Origin: Glutinoglossum americanum
Taxonomy: Eukaryota > Ascomycota > Geoglossomycetes > Geoglossales > Geoglossaceae
Direction: 5' to 3'
NCBI GenBank assembly: GCA_020080175.1
Contig: JAGHQL010000016.1
Coordinates: forward strand, 1-64,000
DNA length: 64,000 nt
Shown here: positions 1 through 11,227 of the stretch, one piece after another
How the letters are laid out: every line of letters begins with the position of its first letter
How positions within the stretch are numbered: position 1 is the first letter of the stretch
Position numbers and translations under genes: made by a program
The notes under the pieces: generated by a model
What the model was told of the DNA's origin: nothing
Database searches by the model: none
Seen by the model: the letters and a program-made list of their open reading frames with translations, nothing else

Positions 1-1263
1 CACACAGTGTTATGCTTATATGTATATAAACTTCCTCACACCCCACACCCCTCTTTTTCCTTTAGTTTAGTATCGTTTTAATAGAATCCACCCAATACGC
101 CTTCCAGGCACTGGAACTGGCAATTCGTGACAGCCAGCGAGCTACTTATATACACGACGGGCATTCAACAATGGACCAGACATCATAAAGCAATAAGGAT
201 ATACGCTTACGGAATCTATATAGCCATATAGGCGAGTCGCTATTTGCGTAACTCAAGCTAGTTACCCGGCCACGGAGGCCTAAATGGCCTCGCTGGGTAA
301 CCGACTGTGGGTCATGACAGCTAGCTTCACTTTACCATGACCGTCTGAAGTGGTAACTACTATACCAGTAGAAATAATACTTATCATAAATTCTGTTTTG
401 TCAAAGTTGTAAATATTGTCATCTAGTATACCATACTTGGTTTTTATGTATTGCATATATGTAAACTATTTTCCAATAACTTTTGAATCTTCACACTTAG
501 TTCTCTGATAATCGTATTTGTATGAAAAGTATGTATAGAGTTATAGTTGACATTTGACAAAGTTTGAAGCCCAGTTTTTACTAACGTTTGACATGTTTCA
601 TATATGTAAAATTTAATTAGTCATATCTTTCACATTATGTAGTCTTGGAAGAAATAATTATGTTACTAGTTTAGTTATATACTGAACTATCATATTCTCT
701 TTCAGTTTTGTCAACTTATATAAATTGGATAAGATATCATATCAGGCAGTTCAGCCATTATATCATTGATAAAGTATTATATGACTAACTTTGTAAGTTG
801 TTGCTGTAGATCATAACTTTAAATTTTCATCATTTTTAAAAGCTTAGAGGGCAAGGTTAAGTCTTACTTCATATGAAATTGAAACTATGTCTTGTTGTAG
901 AGAAAATTGGTATTAAAGTTGGGAGGTTCATGTCTTTCGTGAAAGTAGACCGTTCAGTTGTGTGGACTATTCATTTGTGGAGTACATTATATAATAAAAT
1001 ATATAAATTTAAATCTATTGCTTGTAAGTAGTAGCATGAGTTTGAGAAATCATATTATTACCTCGATGATCCCAAAATTTATAAAAGCTTTTATAGATAT
1101 TTTTTATATTAACACCCAAAGCATTCGTTTACAGGGTATTCTGAAGCATTTTTGCGTTTTTCAAACCATAGTAAGTAATGCCGCTTGTAGTATGATTTCC
1201 CACCCGTGCGTGCAGGCATCCCGCGATTCATGCCTGTACCCTTGTACATATAGCGCGATGGCC
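1..1263. other. AT-rich gene-free arm
   Basis: This stretch is strongly AT-rich apart from a GC-richer island at about 240-370 that holds two inverted repeats. Short words such as ATATATGTAAA and TTTGACAAAGTTT recur between about 380 and 620. No reading frame here resembles a protein: the longest open frame, at 958-1419 on the plus strand, overlaps the 3' end of the next gene and has no recognisable domain. The composition would fit a decayed or RIP-mutated repeat, but no terminal repeats or coding remnants are visible, so this is inference only. Confidence 0.5.
261..301. repeat. Imperfect palindrome GTTACCC...GGGTAAC
   Basis: The outer arms GTTACCC (261-267) and GGGTAAC (295-301) and the inner arms AGGCC (276-280) and GGCCT (286-290) are exact reverse complements around the 5-nt centre TAAAT; the bases between outer and inner arms differ in length. 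A second pair, GGTCATG (310-316) and CATGACC (336-342), lies just downstream. Function is unknown. Confidence 0.6.
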
Positions 1264-2031
1264 CTACTTCTTAAGTTGTGTCTCGACGATAACTACCTCC
1301 CCTTCTCCACCAGCACTCCTCGTTCCATCATCCTGACCCCTTTGAAGTATGCCCTTAACATCCTTTCTCATATCTTGAAAGTTCTTCACCGCTTCTCTCG
1401 CCTCCCTAGCCCTGGCTAACCCTTCAGCGCTCTTCTTCAGTAGTGGCAACTGAACGCAGGCGCTGAATACGTCTAGTACCTCCCCGACTGGTCGTCCGTG
1501 TTTAGCAGCAAACTCCTCGAAAGGCATTGCATTCTGAAGGGTCTGGGCCAGCGAGGCGAAGAGTTTGGAGTTCCAGGGCTGCCGCCCCTTGCGTTGAAGT
1601 GATTGTGGAGAAGGAGGGACGTAGGCGGGAATGGAATAGAGGGGTGGAGGGCGGGGTGGATGCGGTGTGGGTGCAACAGCTGGGTGTGCATCAACTGGTG
1701 GCTGTGGTGATGGAGAGCGAGTAACGAGTATGGCTGGTGTAGGTTTGGTAACTAGTTCGCTCCCATACCGACGATCTGTGGAGGTTACAATAGCTCGATT
1801 AATTCTAGGGCTAGAATTGCTGATGGATGTGTTCGGGGAAGAGGCGGTCTGTGTTTTCTTGGCCGGCGTCTCTGGAGTCTGGTCTGGCATGGCCGGAGCT
1901 TTGCGGCGTCTTTTCCGGGGTCTGCCATGGGCGGTCTGGGAAACGAACTGAACGTCATCATCGGAAGTGATGAGTATCGCTATTCCTTCCGCAAGATTTC
2001 CGTAAGCTCGCTCTGGTGTTTTAGGAGGCAT
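1264..2031 (-). CDS. Unrecognised basic, proline-rich nuclear-looking protein
   Basis: A single uninterrupted 255-residue frame starts at an ATG at 2031. I do not recognise the family. Residues 1-75 are polar with a strong basic cluster (RPRKRRRKAP, about residues 37-46) that could be a nuclear localisation signal. Residues about 100-150 are rich in proline and serine. The C-terminal third (about 150-255) looks folded and mostly helical: WNSKLFASLAQTLQNAMPF is followed by a helix around EVLDVFSACVQLP and a charged helix ending EAREAVKNF. It is transcribed away from the spliced gene starting at 3160, and both encode acidic or basic nuclear-looking proteins of unknown role. It could be a lineage-specific DNA- or chromatin-associated protein, but that is only inference from composition. 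Confidence 0.6.
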   Translation of the reverse strand: MPPKTPERAYGNLAEGIAILITSDDDVQFVSQTAHGRPRKRRRKAPAMPDQTPETPAKKTQTASSPNTSISNSSPRINRAIVTSTDRRYGSELVTKPTPAILVTRSPSPQPPVDAHPAVAPTPHPPRPPPLYSIPAYVPPSPQSLQRKGRQPWNSKLFASLAQTLQNAMPFEEFAAKHGRPVGEVLDVFSACVQLPLLKKSAEGLARAREAREAVKNFQDMRKDVKGILQRGQDDGTRSAGGEGEVVIVETQLKK

Positions 2032-3159
2032 TGCTTCCGTGAAGAAACAGGGTAGAGAGATGTGGAAATACCAGGCTTGCTACTGATATGAGAGCCAGAA
2101 TCACACATTGAATTTGAAGAGATGAGGCAGAAAACCAAGTTTCTACACGCCGAGACAGTGGATGTAAATGGAATGCACGAGAAGCCCATGTGACTGAGGA
2201 GTCCAACACCGTTTGTTTGAACACCAAATGAGGATAAAAGAGAGATATCCGTCCGGACCTAATAGACCTGCTCAATGGCACATACAATGGCATACACGAT
2301 GGGAAATTCAATAGACTCAAACAACAAACTTAAAGCGCGAGGGGGAAACAAGACGCAAATGCCCGATTGGTGCAGCCGCTGTTATTATGCTCAATTGGCA
2401 TGCTGCAGGCTGAATTAGGCTGAATGAACGGCAACAAGAAGAGTCACCCATCGTTAGTAAGCCGGATGCCATCCTCGTGGGATGGCTGTTCCACCTTGGG
2501 ATACCCGCTTGGCCTGATGATGAGGATTCCCGTATCTAAACGTCTCGAATACACCCAAAACCAAGTGTTTTTCGCCTGCAAAGAACTGGAAACATCGCGT
2601 TGCGCCTAGATCTCAACCCACAACCCCCAAAAACTGCTAGAAAAACCCGATTTTCCCCATGGCAACAGCTCACTCACCGTGCCCGATCTCCTCAAAGTCC
2701 CCCCAAGTGCTTCTCGCATCCCCAATTCACCCCAAAATCACGCCACCCCACCCTAAAACACTAACTAGACTTAGGCGTGCTCCCGATTAGGAACTATTGA
2801 TGGGTCAGATGGTTGGTCTCCTGTTATTGTGGCTTACCACTGCGCCACCAAAATTAGGGCAGCCCACAATAGGGCTTCTATTGTGGGAGAGGGTTTGGTA
2901 TTGAGAACATACAGTGTTATTGCCAGCCTCCTTCCCAGATTAGGGCGGATGGGAAGAAGGAGGTTGGCTCGAGGTCTATATAAACCTTCTTTCTGTTCCG
3001 TTCAATCTTTTCTTTTCCTTTCTTCTTCAACTACTTTCGGATCGGTTCCATCCAACTCTCTCAGACTTCCAAAGCACTCTTCGACTTAGCAGTCTCCAGT
3101 CTTTCGCCGCCTTCTTCCCAAACCCTCACTTTACCACCACTACCACCACCGCCATTACC
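2032..3159 (+). promoter_or_regulatory. Divergent intergenic region with two hairpins and a TATA box
   Basis: This 1.1-kb interval separates two divergent genes. Near the plus-strand gene it holds a perfect 10-bp inverted repeat (CCCACAATAG at 2863-2872, loop GGCTT, CTATTGTGGG at 2878-2887), an imperfect inverted repeat (2922-2937 with 2950-2968, built on CCTCCTTCCCA and its complement), and a TATATAAA box at 2977-2984. A pyrimidine-rich stretch follows up to the ATG at 3160. The order hairpin, hairpin, TATA, pyrimidine tract is what a core promoter would show; that the hairpins bind regulators is inference. Confidence 0.6.
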
Positions 3160-4314
3160 ATGTCTTCTTCGCCATCACCAAGCGCCGTGGAGCAGGCCTC
3201 CACCAAACCCAGGTTGTCTGCCGAAGAAGCCGCGAGATACGCCAAGCTTGTTCGAGACTGCGGAGTGGAGTTCGAATGCGAACTCGGAGAGAATGTGAGT
3301 TTTGCTTTTCCTTTTTCTTTGCAATAACTCCCTTCTCCTTTTTGCATATGCTAACACCAAGATAGGCTGGCCCTGCGACGCCTAGCCAGCAGCCAGCCTA
3401 CCAGCTGGCCAATGCTCGCCTAGCGGGCATTGACGAAGACTACGACGTGAGTTTCCCTCCTCTTGACCCTTTATTAAGACACTTTCTTCCTTAACCCACT
3501 AACATTTAAGTAGGTCACTGATGATGACGAAGAGGAGGAGAAGGAGGAAGAGAAGGGCGAGAGTGGGGTAAGTTACCATATTACCATGTCTTCCACTCCT
3601 CCCTTTAGCCCACTGACGTGCAATCAGCCCACAGACCTGGCCGCCTCCGACGAAGAGGATGAGGGGGAGGAAGACGAAGGCAGAGACGAGGACTGGTTTT
3701 CGGACCTAGTCAGGGATGGCGCGTCCGATGCGCCACAACTTAGAGTGAGTTTCCTTCCTCCTGCACAACACTTCCTACTCCTTCCTTTACCTCACTTTCT
3801 CCCCTCATCTCTCCGCCTATTCCACATTTTGACATCTAGCTAACCCACCTACTTTTAGCTGGACTCGCCCACCATTAAGGACGAGTCCAAGTCCCAGTCG
3901 CCCCCGCCGGCCCCTGCCGGCCCCAAAAAGCGGGCCCGTCAGGAAGACGACGAAGTCGTCGAACCCCTCTCCGACGGCCAAGGTACATACAGCCCACCCC
4001 ATAAACCAAGCCGTTACTCATCGAGCAAAGCCACTAATACCTTCTACACAGATCCTAGCCCAAGCCGTCCAGCCAAGAAGCCCAGACTCACGAAGAAGGA
4101 CGTGAGGGCCGCCGGGAGATACTTCTCCCAGCGCACCAACTGGGAAGACTTCTTCGTCTACGTTCTGACGGAACTAGACGAAGAAGTCAGCATGGACAAG
4201 GACGCCGATTGGTATCGGCAGGCCATCGGAGGGATCTTCGAGGATCTGGCCGCTCAGCTTGGCCGAGCCGAGAAAGGAAAGGGGAGGGTGGGGAAAGAAG
4301 ATTCTCCATCTTAA
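3160..4314 (+). CDS. Unrecognised acidic multi-exon protein with basic patch
   Basis: A spliced gene starts at the ATG at 3160, about 180 bp downstream of a TATA box. Exons by splice motif: 3160-3294, 3366-3446, about 3516-3567, 3628-3744, 3859-3982, 4052-4314. The first two and last three close in phase. The short acidic third exon does not close exactly in my reading, so its borders are uncertain. The protein begins MSSSPSPSAVEQ, has a helix EEAARYAKLVRDCGVEFEC, then a long Glu/Asp run, a proline stretch, a basic patch KKPRLTKK and a folded C-terminal part (AAGRYFSQRTNWEDFFVYV onward) of about 70 residues rich in aromatics and acidic residues. I do not recognise the family. Acidic plus basic low complexity suggests a nuclear or nucleolar protein or a histone-binding factor, which is inference. 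Confidence 0.6.
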
Positions 4315-5279
4315 GACTCAACCACCGCATAGTCGAGCATTCTTGTCTTTTCCTTGCCTTTTGTTCTCTCCTGTCTTCTCTTTTCCTTTTCTTTTTTCTT
4401 TTCTTTTCTACTCACTCTTACGATGCGATGCTATAATGTGCATCCTCGCGTCAAGCCTCCTGGCCGAGGATGACGAGAGATGATGCATTGCGCTTCCGCG
4501 TAAGAGTTATAGAGATAGAAAGACCTCGCGGTCGGCTTGTATAGATTCCGTCGTTAATTGGAATTGGACTTTTCTTGGGGAAAAAAAAAAAATGAGAAAG
4601 AAAAGGAAAAGTGTGTGTGACTGACCGGCCTTTTTTTCCCTCCCCGGTCCTCCTAGATGTGCTGTATGCCTAACGTATTCTTTTCATCAAGGAGCTAACG
4701 GCACGGGATGCCTATCCGCGGACGAAACTTCCTCTTTGCCTCCGAATATGCAACTTCATAACGGACTCGTTGTATGCTATCTCTCTTCCCCTAATCGCAG
4801 AGACCTGGGCGTCACCCCCACCCCGGTCCATACGAGGGGCTACCCCACCACTCCACCCGTCACCTTCCGGGTTTCACAAAAGCGAAGGGCTACTGCCTAT
4901 CAGTAACACCCCCTGGAGGACGCAAAGAGCCCACTTTCATCACGTCCCCAGAAGACTGACTCCCTAGTTCACGTCATGCCCATTTCTTTCCCTCACACAC
5001 AACCGTTGAAAAACATACAAACACAAAAATTTTTAACATTTATTTCCTAACTCCCGATTTCGATTTTGGATCGTGGATATAAATGGGACACACAGCGAGA
5101 GAGAGAGAAAAAAAAGGAGCGGAATAGAGAGTTGGGGGGAGAGACCGTAGAACATAGACAGGGCTCATGGAGCTGCGAAATGACGCCGAGGAATGTACAG
5201 GGGATATAACCATTTCTTTTTCTTAATGAGAAATCGAACACTGAAGGTGAATCTGGTGCCTGGGGACTGTAACCTTTTT
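4315..5279. other. Convergent 3' intergenic region
   Basis: This gap lies between two convergent genes. It holds pyrimidine-rich 3' UTR sequence (about 4330-4420), a poly-A run near 4580 and a GA-repeat with a poly-A tract near 5095-5115. No convincing coding frame or RNA gene was seen. Confidence 0.5.
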
Positions 5280-8200
5280 TCAAGATGGAGAACTATCACC
5301 ACCGCCTCTATCCCTCTCTCTCTTCCGCTTCTCCACCACCCGCTTCAACCCATCCAACCGTTCCTGTGTGACCCTAATCGCGTCCTCAATCTCTCTTTCT
5401 CCGATATTCTCGTCCTTGAACCTCTCTTCGATATCCCTCTCCCTCGGCTTCTCCTTCTCCCGGTTCAGTGGTACTGCGCCGGCGGGCGAGAGCGGCAAAC
5501 TGTCTAACCCAACCCTATCTTCAAGCCAATCCCAAAGCTCGCTCTCTTCCCTCCGCCACATTTCCTCGTACGCTGTAGTACGCTCTGGGGTTCTCAAATT
5601 AGAGAATCCCGTTGGCCCTAGAGTCGCCGAGGATGTGAGACGGGATTGACGTATCCACATGACAACCACGAGCACGACCACGATTCCTAATGCAATATTG
5701 CCAGTCATGACAGGTTTGAGAATGTCAACAACAGGCCCAAAGGGTCCTCTTAGAGGTTCCAACAAGCCCCAATCCTCTCGCTTGTTAGTTACTCGCAAAT
5801 CATCTGCACCATCGCCGCCACGATGTATGCGACCCGACGCTTTGGTGGATTCGCCTGTGCCTTTCCTTCCTCTCTTACCCTTGGTCTTTCCATGAGTTTT
5901 GCTTCCGGCAATAACTGCACGGCCCTTGCCTGAAGCGGTAGCACGGAGAGCAGCGAATACTGCTTGCGAGTAGTTGACTTGGCCATCACTAGCGCCTTTT
6001 TCGATGGGACCTGAAGGCTGGCGTTAGTAACATTGCTAGGATGAATGGAGCAAGGTCATTACCTTTCAGCCAACTTTTGCCCGTCCACTCGATCACAGCA
6101 CTCATTACGAGTCTCGTTGCGTTGTTTTCTGACCATGAGAGGCAGTATTTTGTTTTGACGGTGAAAATATTTCCGCTCGGCACGTCTGGAGTCTGAGTCG
6201 ATATGCTGACGATCACAGCCTTCTCTAGGTCAAATACGTCTAGTGCCTCCGTGATGTTACATCTTGTCTGCTTCGGCCCAATAGGGGCTCCAAGAATCTT
6301 GATATACGAATAGCTTCTAGTCTTTTTATCACTAGAGAGACCTTTCTTGTCGTCAAGCTGGAGATCCAGGACTTTCTGGTCTTCCACAAGGAACTTAGTC
6401 ATCCAATCACCCGAGGCTGGCCCGAACAACAGCGAGTAGATCTTCCCCAGCGGCGCAGGAATGACTTCATCTCTGACGATTTTGTCGTAGAACGCATCCG
6501 GGTCGGTGACTGAGGTTGGAGCATGGGTAGGTGGTCCGGGAAAGTCCTGAGCGGGTGCTGGGATTCCCGTAGTGGTTTTGTCTATTTTCCCATCCTCAGC
6601 AGCCTCTGCACCGTTTACGGCCCCACCCCCAGCCATCAGAACAGCAGAAGGCTTCCGATTGACCGCTTGTGCGGCTCCGTCCCCCTCCACACTTCCGGCA
6701 ATGCTTCCTTCACCTGCTTCGGTGAAGCTACCAATACCCTCCCCTCCATCCTCGTCCTCGTCATAAACTTCATCATCTTCATCATAGTCTTCATCAGTGC
6801 CATCATCACTTCCACTGTCTTCTTGCTTCGTCTTCACATCTCCACCACCTGCCTCACCTAACTTAACGACACCATTTACAGAGCTCTGCAGGCTTGGATG
6901 ACTGATCTTCCAGATGCCTACTAGCAAGTCGTATGTAGAATCTCTACTCATGAAACTTGCGAAAACATTTTTTGCGTGTAATGTCTGGATAACAATCGCA
7001 TTCGGGAACACCATCGCTGTACTTTTCTTCTCCACTGACATGACTTCATCAAAACTGATTACGAGAGTCGTCACCCAACCAAAGATATTGCTATGAAAGC
7101 ATATATGTCCTTCGGAAACATAAAGTCTGCCCTGAAGTAGTATATCCCTCTGTAACGCGCAGCCATAGTCTTCGATGAGGTAGTCAATCTCTGGGACGCT
7201 CCTGAAAAGCTGGTGGAAATCACGGTTGCGCTTTTTACTCGCGACGGCGAAGCCAGTCAATCGAGGCACACTTCCCATAGCAGAGGGGTGAGCAACAGCT
7301 GCATGAGACGCACTGATAGCTGCACCAATCGTAGTTGCTGAGCTTCCCCTCTTCCTTCTACCAGCAGGCCGGAAACTGTCTTTGCGGTTGGTAGGGGGAG
7401 ACTCGTGTTCGTCCCATTCATTTGCTCGGGGCGGTGATTGCTCGCTCGTATAGCTTGTTTCATGAGTAGCACGGGGCTGGGTCGCTGCAACTGTGTCCTC
7501 CACAATACCAACTCCAATTCTATCTTCACTCTTGTTGATAGCAGCTTGGTAGCCAGGAGTTACACCATTTCCTCCAGCTCCAGTATTTGAACGTGAGATA
7601 TCATTCACGGCACCTTCAGGAGAGATCCCGGGGGCTCCAAGATTGCTGCCAAGCATCTTTTGGTATGCAGAACTATTCTCACCCTCGACAGGTATTCCTA
7701 CTGTTGAGCCTGCCGGACTTCCTCTGGACCCCATCGGAGAAGTGGCTTCATTAGGACTCGAATCCATTGAGATCCCCAAATGGCTCAGACTCAATTCCCC
7801 TTGCCCTATAGTTTCCACAGCTGGCCTCTTCTGCGGTTTGTCGTTTGGACTGTCAGACACTTTCTCGCTTTCAGTTTCCACGCTCTCAGGTACAACTGGT
7901 TCCTCTGAGATTGCATCCTTCTCCCCAATCGTGGGCGTCCCACTCCTGCTTTTGCCTTGCCCAGGCGCCAATGAGGTGTTTGCAATACTACTACTTAGCG
8001 TGCTTGCTGCATTCTGGGCCGCTGAGAAAACGCTAGAGAAGAAACCGGTTGACCCCGGCGGCCCTTGACCAAGGGTAGGCGTTTTTGCTTCCTCAATTGT
8101 GGGGGTCAGGGGCGCTGAGACAATGCTGGACAATTTGCTTGGAGCGTGTGTGGCCGATGAGGAGCGCGCACGGCGATGCGATATCATGTTCCCCGACGGA

Positions 8201-8814
8201 GACGTTACGGTATTCCGATTCACAGTATTATCATTGGCTGTAATTGCGATGGTCTGTGCCCGTGATGTCTGCTTCGTAGGCGATGGTGGTAGTTCTGAGG
8301 GTGAAGGTCCATCAACTGGCGTCGGCGGGGTTACGGTGGTCACTGGGGCAAGCGCAGTATCTGGAGGCGTTGTAGGAACTGTGATTAACTTCTGCGAGGG
8401 AAGTCTTGCCTTCGCTGTACTCGGTCGTTCGATTGGCTTGTCTATTGTGATGGGTGGCACAGGTGGTATCTGTTCCTCCGAAAACCCGACAGCTTTGGAG
8501 GCTCTACGGGACGATATGCTAGACCTCCTGCTGCGGTCATCGCCCTTGCCTCTACCAAACAAGCCCCCCAGCCCCCCACCGCTACTGGATCCGTTACTAG
8601 GAAATTTCTCAACCTCTCTCTCGGGACTTGTGTTCGGGCTTGTTGCACGTCTTGACGGCCCGACCTTTAATACCTCTTTAAGCTTTCCGACGGGGGAATT
8701 CGTACTCTTAATGCTGCTGGTTTTCCCAGAGCTTCTGGAGGGAGAGGATTCTCGAGATTTGGGGGCAGGAACCGCCCGAGGGTCAAGTCTTGGTGCTTGG
8801 TCCAGGTTGGGCAA
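5280..8814 (-). CDS. GRAM/VASt lipid-transfer protein, LAM/Ltc family
   Basis: LAM/Ltc proteins are anchored in the ER at membrane contact sites and move sterols. Two exons, 6063-8814 and 5280-6010, join in phase across a 52-bp GT-AG intron and give about 1,160 residues. Residues about 1-500 are disordered and Ser/Pro-rich. A GRAM domain at about 525-640 contains DRDILLQGRLYVSEGH-like core sequence and FHSNIFGWVT. An acidic linker (SDDGTDEDYDEDDE) precedes a VASt domain at about 770-917 (YSYIKILGAPIGPKQTRC). One membrane helix lies near 1021-1037 (GNIALGIVVVLVVVMWI), followed by a charged tail. GRAM, VASt and C-terminal helix in that order is the family hallmark. No in-frame ATG lies between 8814 and the upstream stop, so the true start probably lies in an unresolved upstream exon; 8814 (a TTG) only marks the open frame. 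The YSP2/LAM2 type is most likely, but the paralogue is not settled. Confidence 0.85.
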
Positions 8815-11227
8815 CGGTGACGTACGGTATACGAGCTCGGCCGTTACACTAGAGAATTAAACGGACCGGAGGAATTACATCCAACTTTGGAGTTCGATGC
8901 AGGGCTTTCAGGGAAACAGAACTCCGAAGTAATGTAATTAGGATGAAAGGGCGAGGCAGAGTACCGAGCAATTTGATTTGTTGTGGGGGTCGAGGGAAGG
9001 GAGCTTTTAGTTCGCAACGCAGATCAACGTCAGCATGTATGAGGCGGAACTGAGACACGGGGAGGGTGTTACAATGGAAGTCGATAAGTCGATAGTATTC
9101 ACGCTATTGCTCTCTCTAGGGGTTGGTGAAAGGTGAAAGGAGCGCAAAGAGAGCTTTAGTTCAGCTGTGCTTACATAAGTTGGAGATAACGTTGGCGAGA
9201 AGCTTGGGAACTCGGAGGATCAATACAGTCTGACAAGAGCACCTGTAACTCTAACACGAGCAGCTCTCCAGCCAGATATCTGGATGTCGATCCCCCGATC
9301 CTCTACTGTCCATTGGGTATCTACACACTCCATAGGTGACCGCAATGATCAATCAGACACTCATTTACATGATATACGAGGATAGCTACCCCGCGATCCT
9401 GCCAAAACCCCAACTTGGTTAATTCTCCTAAAGAACTCTCTTCCCTAATTTTCACTAATTTCTATAGAGATAGACTACTGCTAAGAGGGCCATGCAGTAG
9501 TTTGGACCGATGTTCTAGTGAAACTTCTCAGAGCCGCTGACGACATTTCGGACCAGAGAATGCTCTCAATGCAGCTAAAATATCTCCCGGCAGCGGCAAC
9601 CTGCTGGGATGGTCACTGCGCGGTTCGAAATTCTGCAGGGAGCTGAACCATGGATGGAATCTAGAAGATCCGTGATCCGTGTTTCAAGGATACCTACTAT
9701 GCAATCCTCGGTCATACATTTGTTGATCTCTAAGTATACGTAAAAATACGTTGTAGTAACATTTACCAGGTCAGCCATGTACGTTGTTGCACCGTGAGGG
9801 TTCGGGCAACTTTAAAGTTCGAGATAATTCCCCAAATACCACGACTTTTCATTTTATTTACTCGGATCCCACAAAATGTCTACCAGAATACCATGATTTC
9901 GACTTTGGCCCGCCTATTGGGGGCTTGCCTAACGGTTATGGAGTCTTCTAGATATACACAACTTGACACAAAAATGGTTCTTGGGGATATGCGTATGATT
10001 ATGAGGTCCTCCCGAAAATATGCGCAGTGATACAACAGTGGTCTTCGGAGTATGCCCTCCAATTATATACTCTATGGTATACACCAGTGGTCTTTAGAGC
10101 AACTGGCGATACTGGTAATTTTTGTGCGTGTGGTATTCTAGTAAACTTTTTGTGGTATCCCTGAAAAGTCGTGCTATCTGAGAAATTATTCCTTAAAATC
10201 CCTTGGGATTAGGGTAGATCTACCAAGTACCCTAAAAACGTCAAAGAGCAACATTCGGGGAACTTCTCTGCTCATATAAGCAGGTAGACGTGAAAAAGGC
10301 TTAGGGCCTTGTGATAAAGTAGATTGATGGAGAGAGAAAGATGTTCGCCCTTCCTGACGCTTCAAAGCCAAGCTACGCTATATTCCGGCTTGGCTCTTGT
10401 TTTGAGTCGGTGAGTAAGGAGGAGGAACCTGCTCCTTCGACGGCAGGTGTGTGGGTGTGACCGTGACTGGGCGCGGTGCGACCGAGACCTCTTCCCCGTT
10501 ACAGTTGCAATAGATGGGGCAGAAGCAGATGCGGAAGACCATAACTAGCTAATGACAACAGGTTATATATCCACATCGATAATTGAATGGATCAACAAGT
10601 TCATACATTCTCTGATGCGAAAGGATAAGCTAGTTAACCAGTAGAGGTTGCTCACTGCAACAGCTGCAAAAGTATGGTGATGGATACCGATTAACTACGA
10701 CTGAGAGGAGCGGTTTTTGGAATTCTGAGGCCGCAACGGGCTGCAAACTTTATATGAAAACAATCCTGGTGGCGAGAGCCGCCTGCTTGCTACAAGGATT
10801 CCTTCATTACGACACATAGATCTAGTATCACCTAGATCTAGATAAAAATTTTCCTCGACGTAGATTGCTTACGTATATTCTCCAGAAAGAAGCAATGCTG
10901 AAATTAGACTGTCCTAAATTGAGGCTTTGGTGCCCGTACACGGTACGAAGTACTTGGGACAACATACATACTCTGTCCTCGACCACTTTACGCGAATCCC
11001 ACACGAAAACAGCTCCTCGCGTTGTAATTCGTCCTGTACATATGGAATAGAATCGAAAACTCATAAGCACCACTAGGCTAGAATATAATTCTCCCTACCT
11101 GGAACTTGAAGTTCCCTAACACTGGCTGAAGAAACCCCACCATCCACCATCATTTTCGCTCGTTCTTTGGCACTTGTAGAGAAGTGCTAGCTACCTACGC
11201 ACTGATTATCTTTGGACAACGACGGAA
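8815..11227. other. Long gene-poor interval between divergent genes
   Basis: This 2.4-kb region separates the GRAM/VASt gene and the MIT-domain gene. It contains the MITE-like element described separately. Sequence upstream of 8814 up to about 9060 probably carries the 5' UTR or a first small exon of the GRAM/VASt gene. An AGATCTAG direct repeat sits near 10817-10842. Short open frames at 9575-9778 and 10186-10371 have no family resemblance and are not called. Confidence 0.5.
9820..10195. mobile_element. MITE-like element with long imperfect inverted repeats
   Basis: Two arms of about 65-75 bp are reverse complements of one another with gaps. The left arm (about 9820-9893) contains CACGACTTTTCA and CTACCAGAATACCA. 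The right arm (about 10129-10193), read in reverse complement, contains CACGACTTTTCA and TTACTAGAATACCA in the same order. The left arm has an extra block of about 12 bp. The interior of about 235 bp has no coding capacity and holds two direct copies of a CAGTGGTCTT-containing word (about 10029-10052 and 10079-10101). This is the shape of a small non-autonomous DNA transposon. Target-site duplications could not be assigned, so the ends are approximate. Confidence 0.55.

Noticed and set aside
8099-8860. 253-residue plus-strand open frame
   Set aside because: It is antisense to the disordered, Ser/Pro-rich N-terminus of the GRAM/VASt gene, where low-complexity composition leaves other frames open.
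9600-9625. GGTTCGAAATTC, a second tRNA B-box-like word
   Set aside because: No paired acceptor or anticodon stem at the right spacing.
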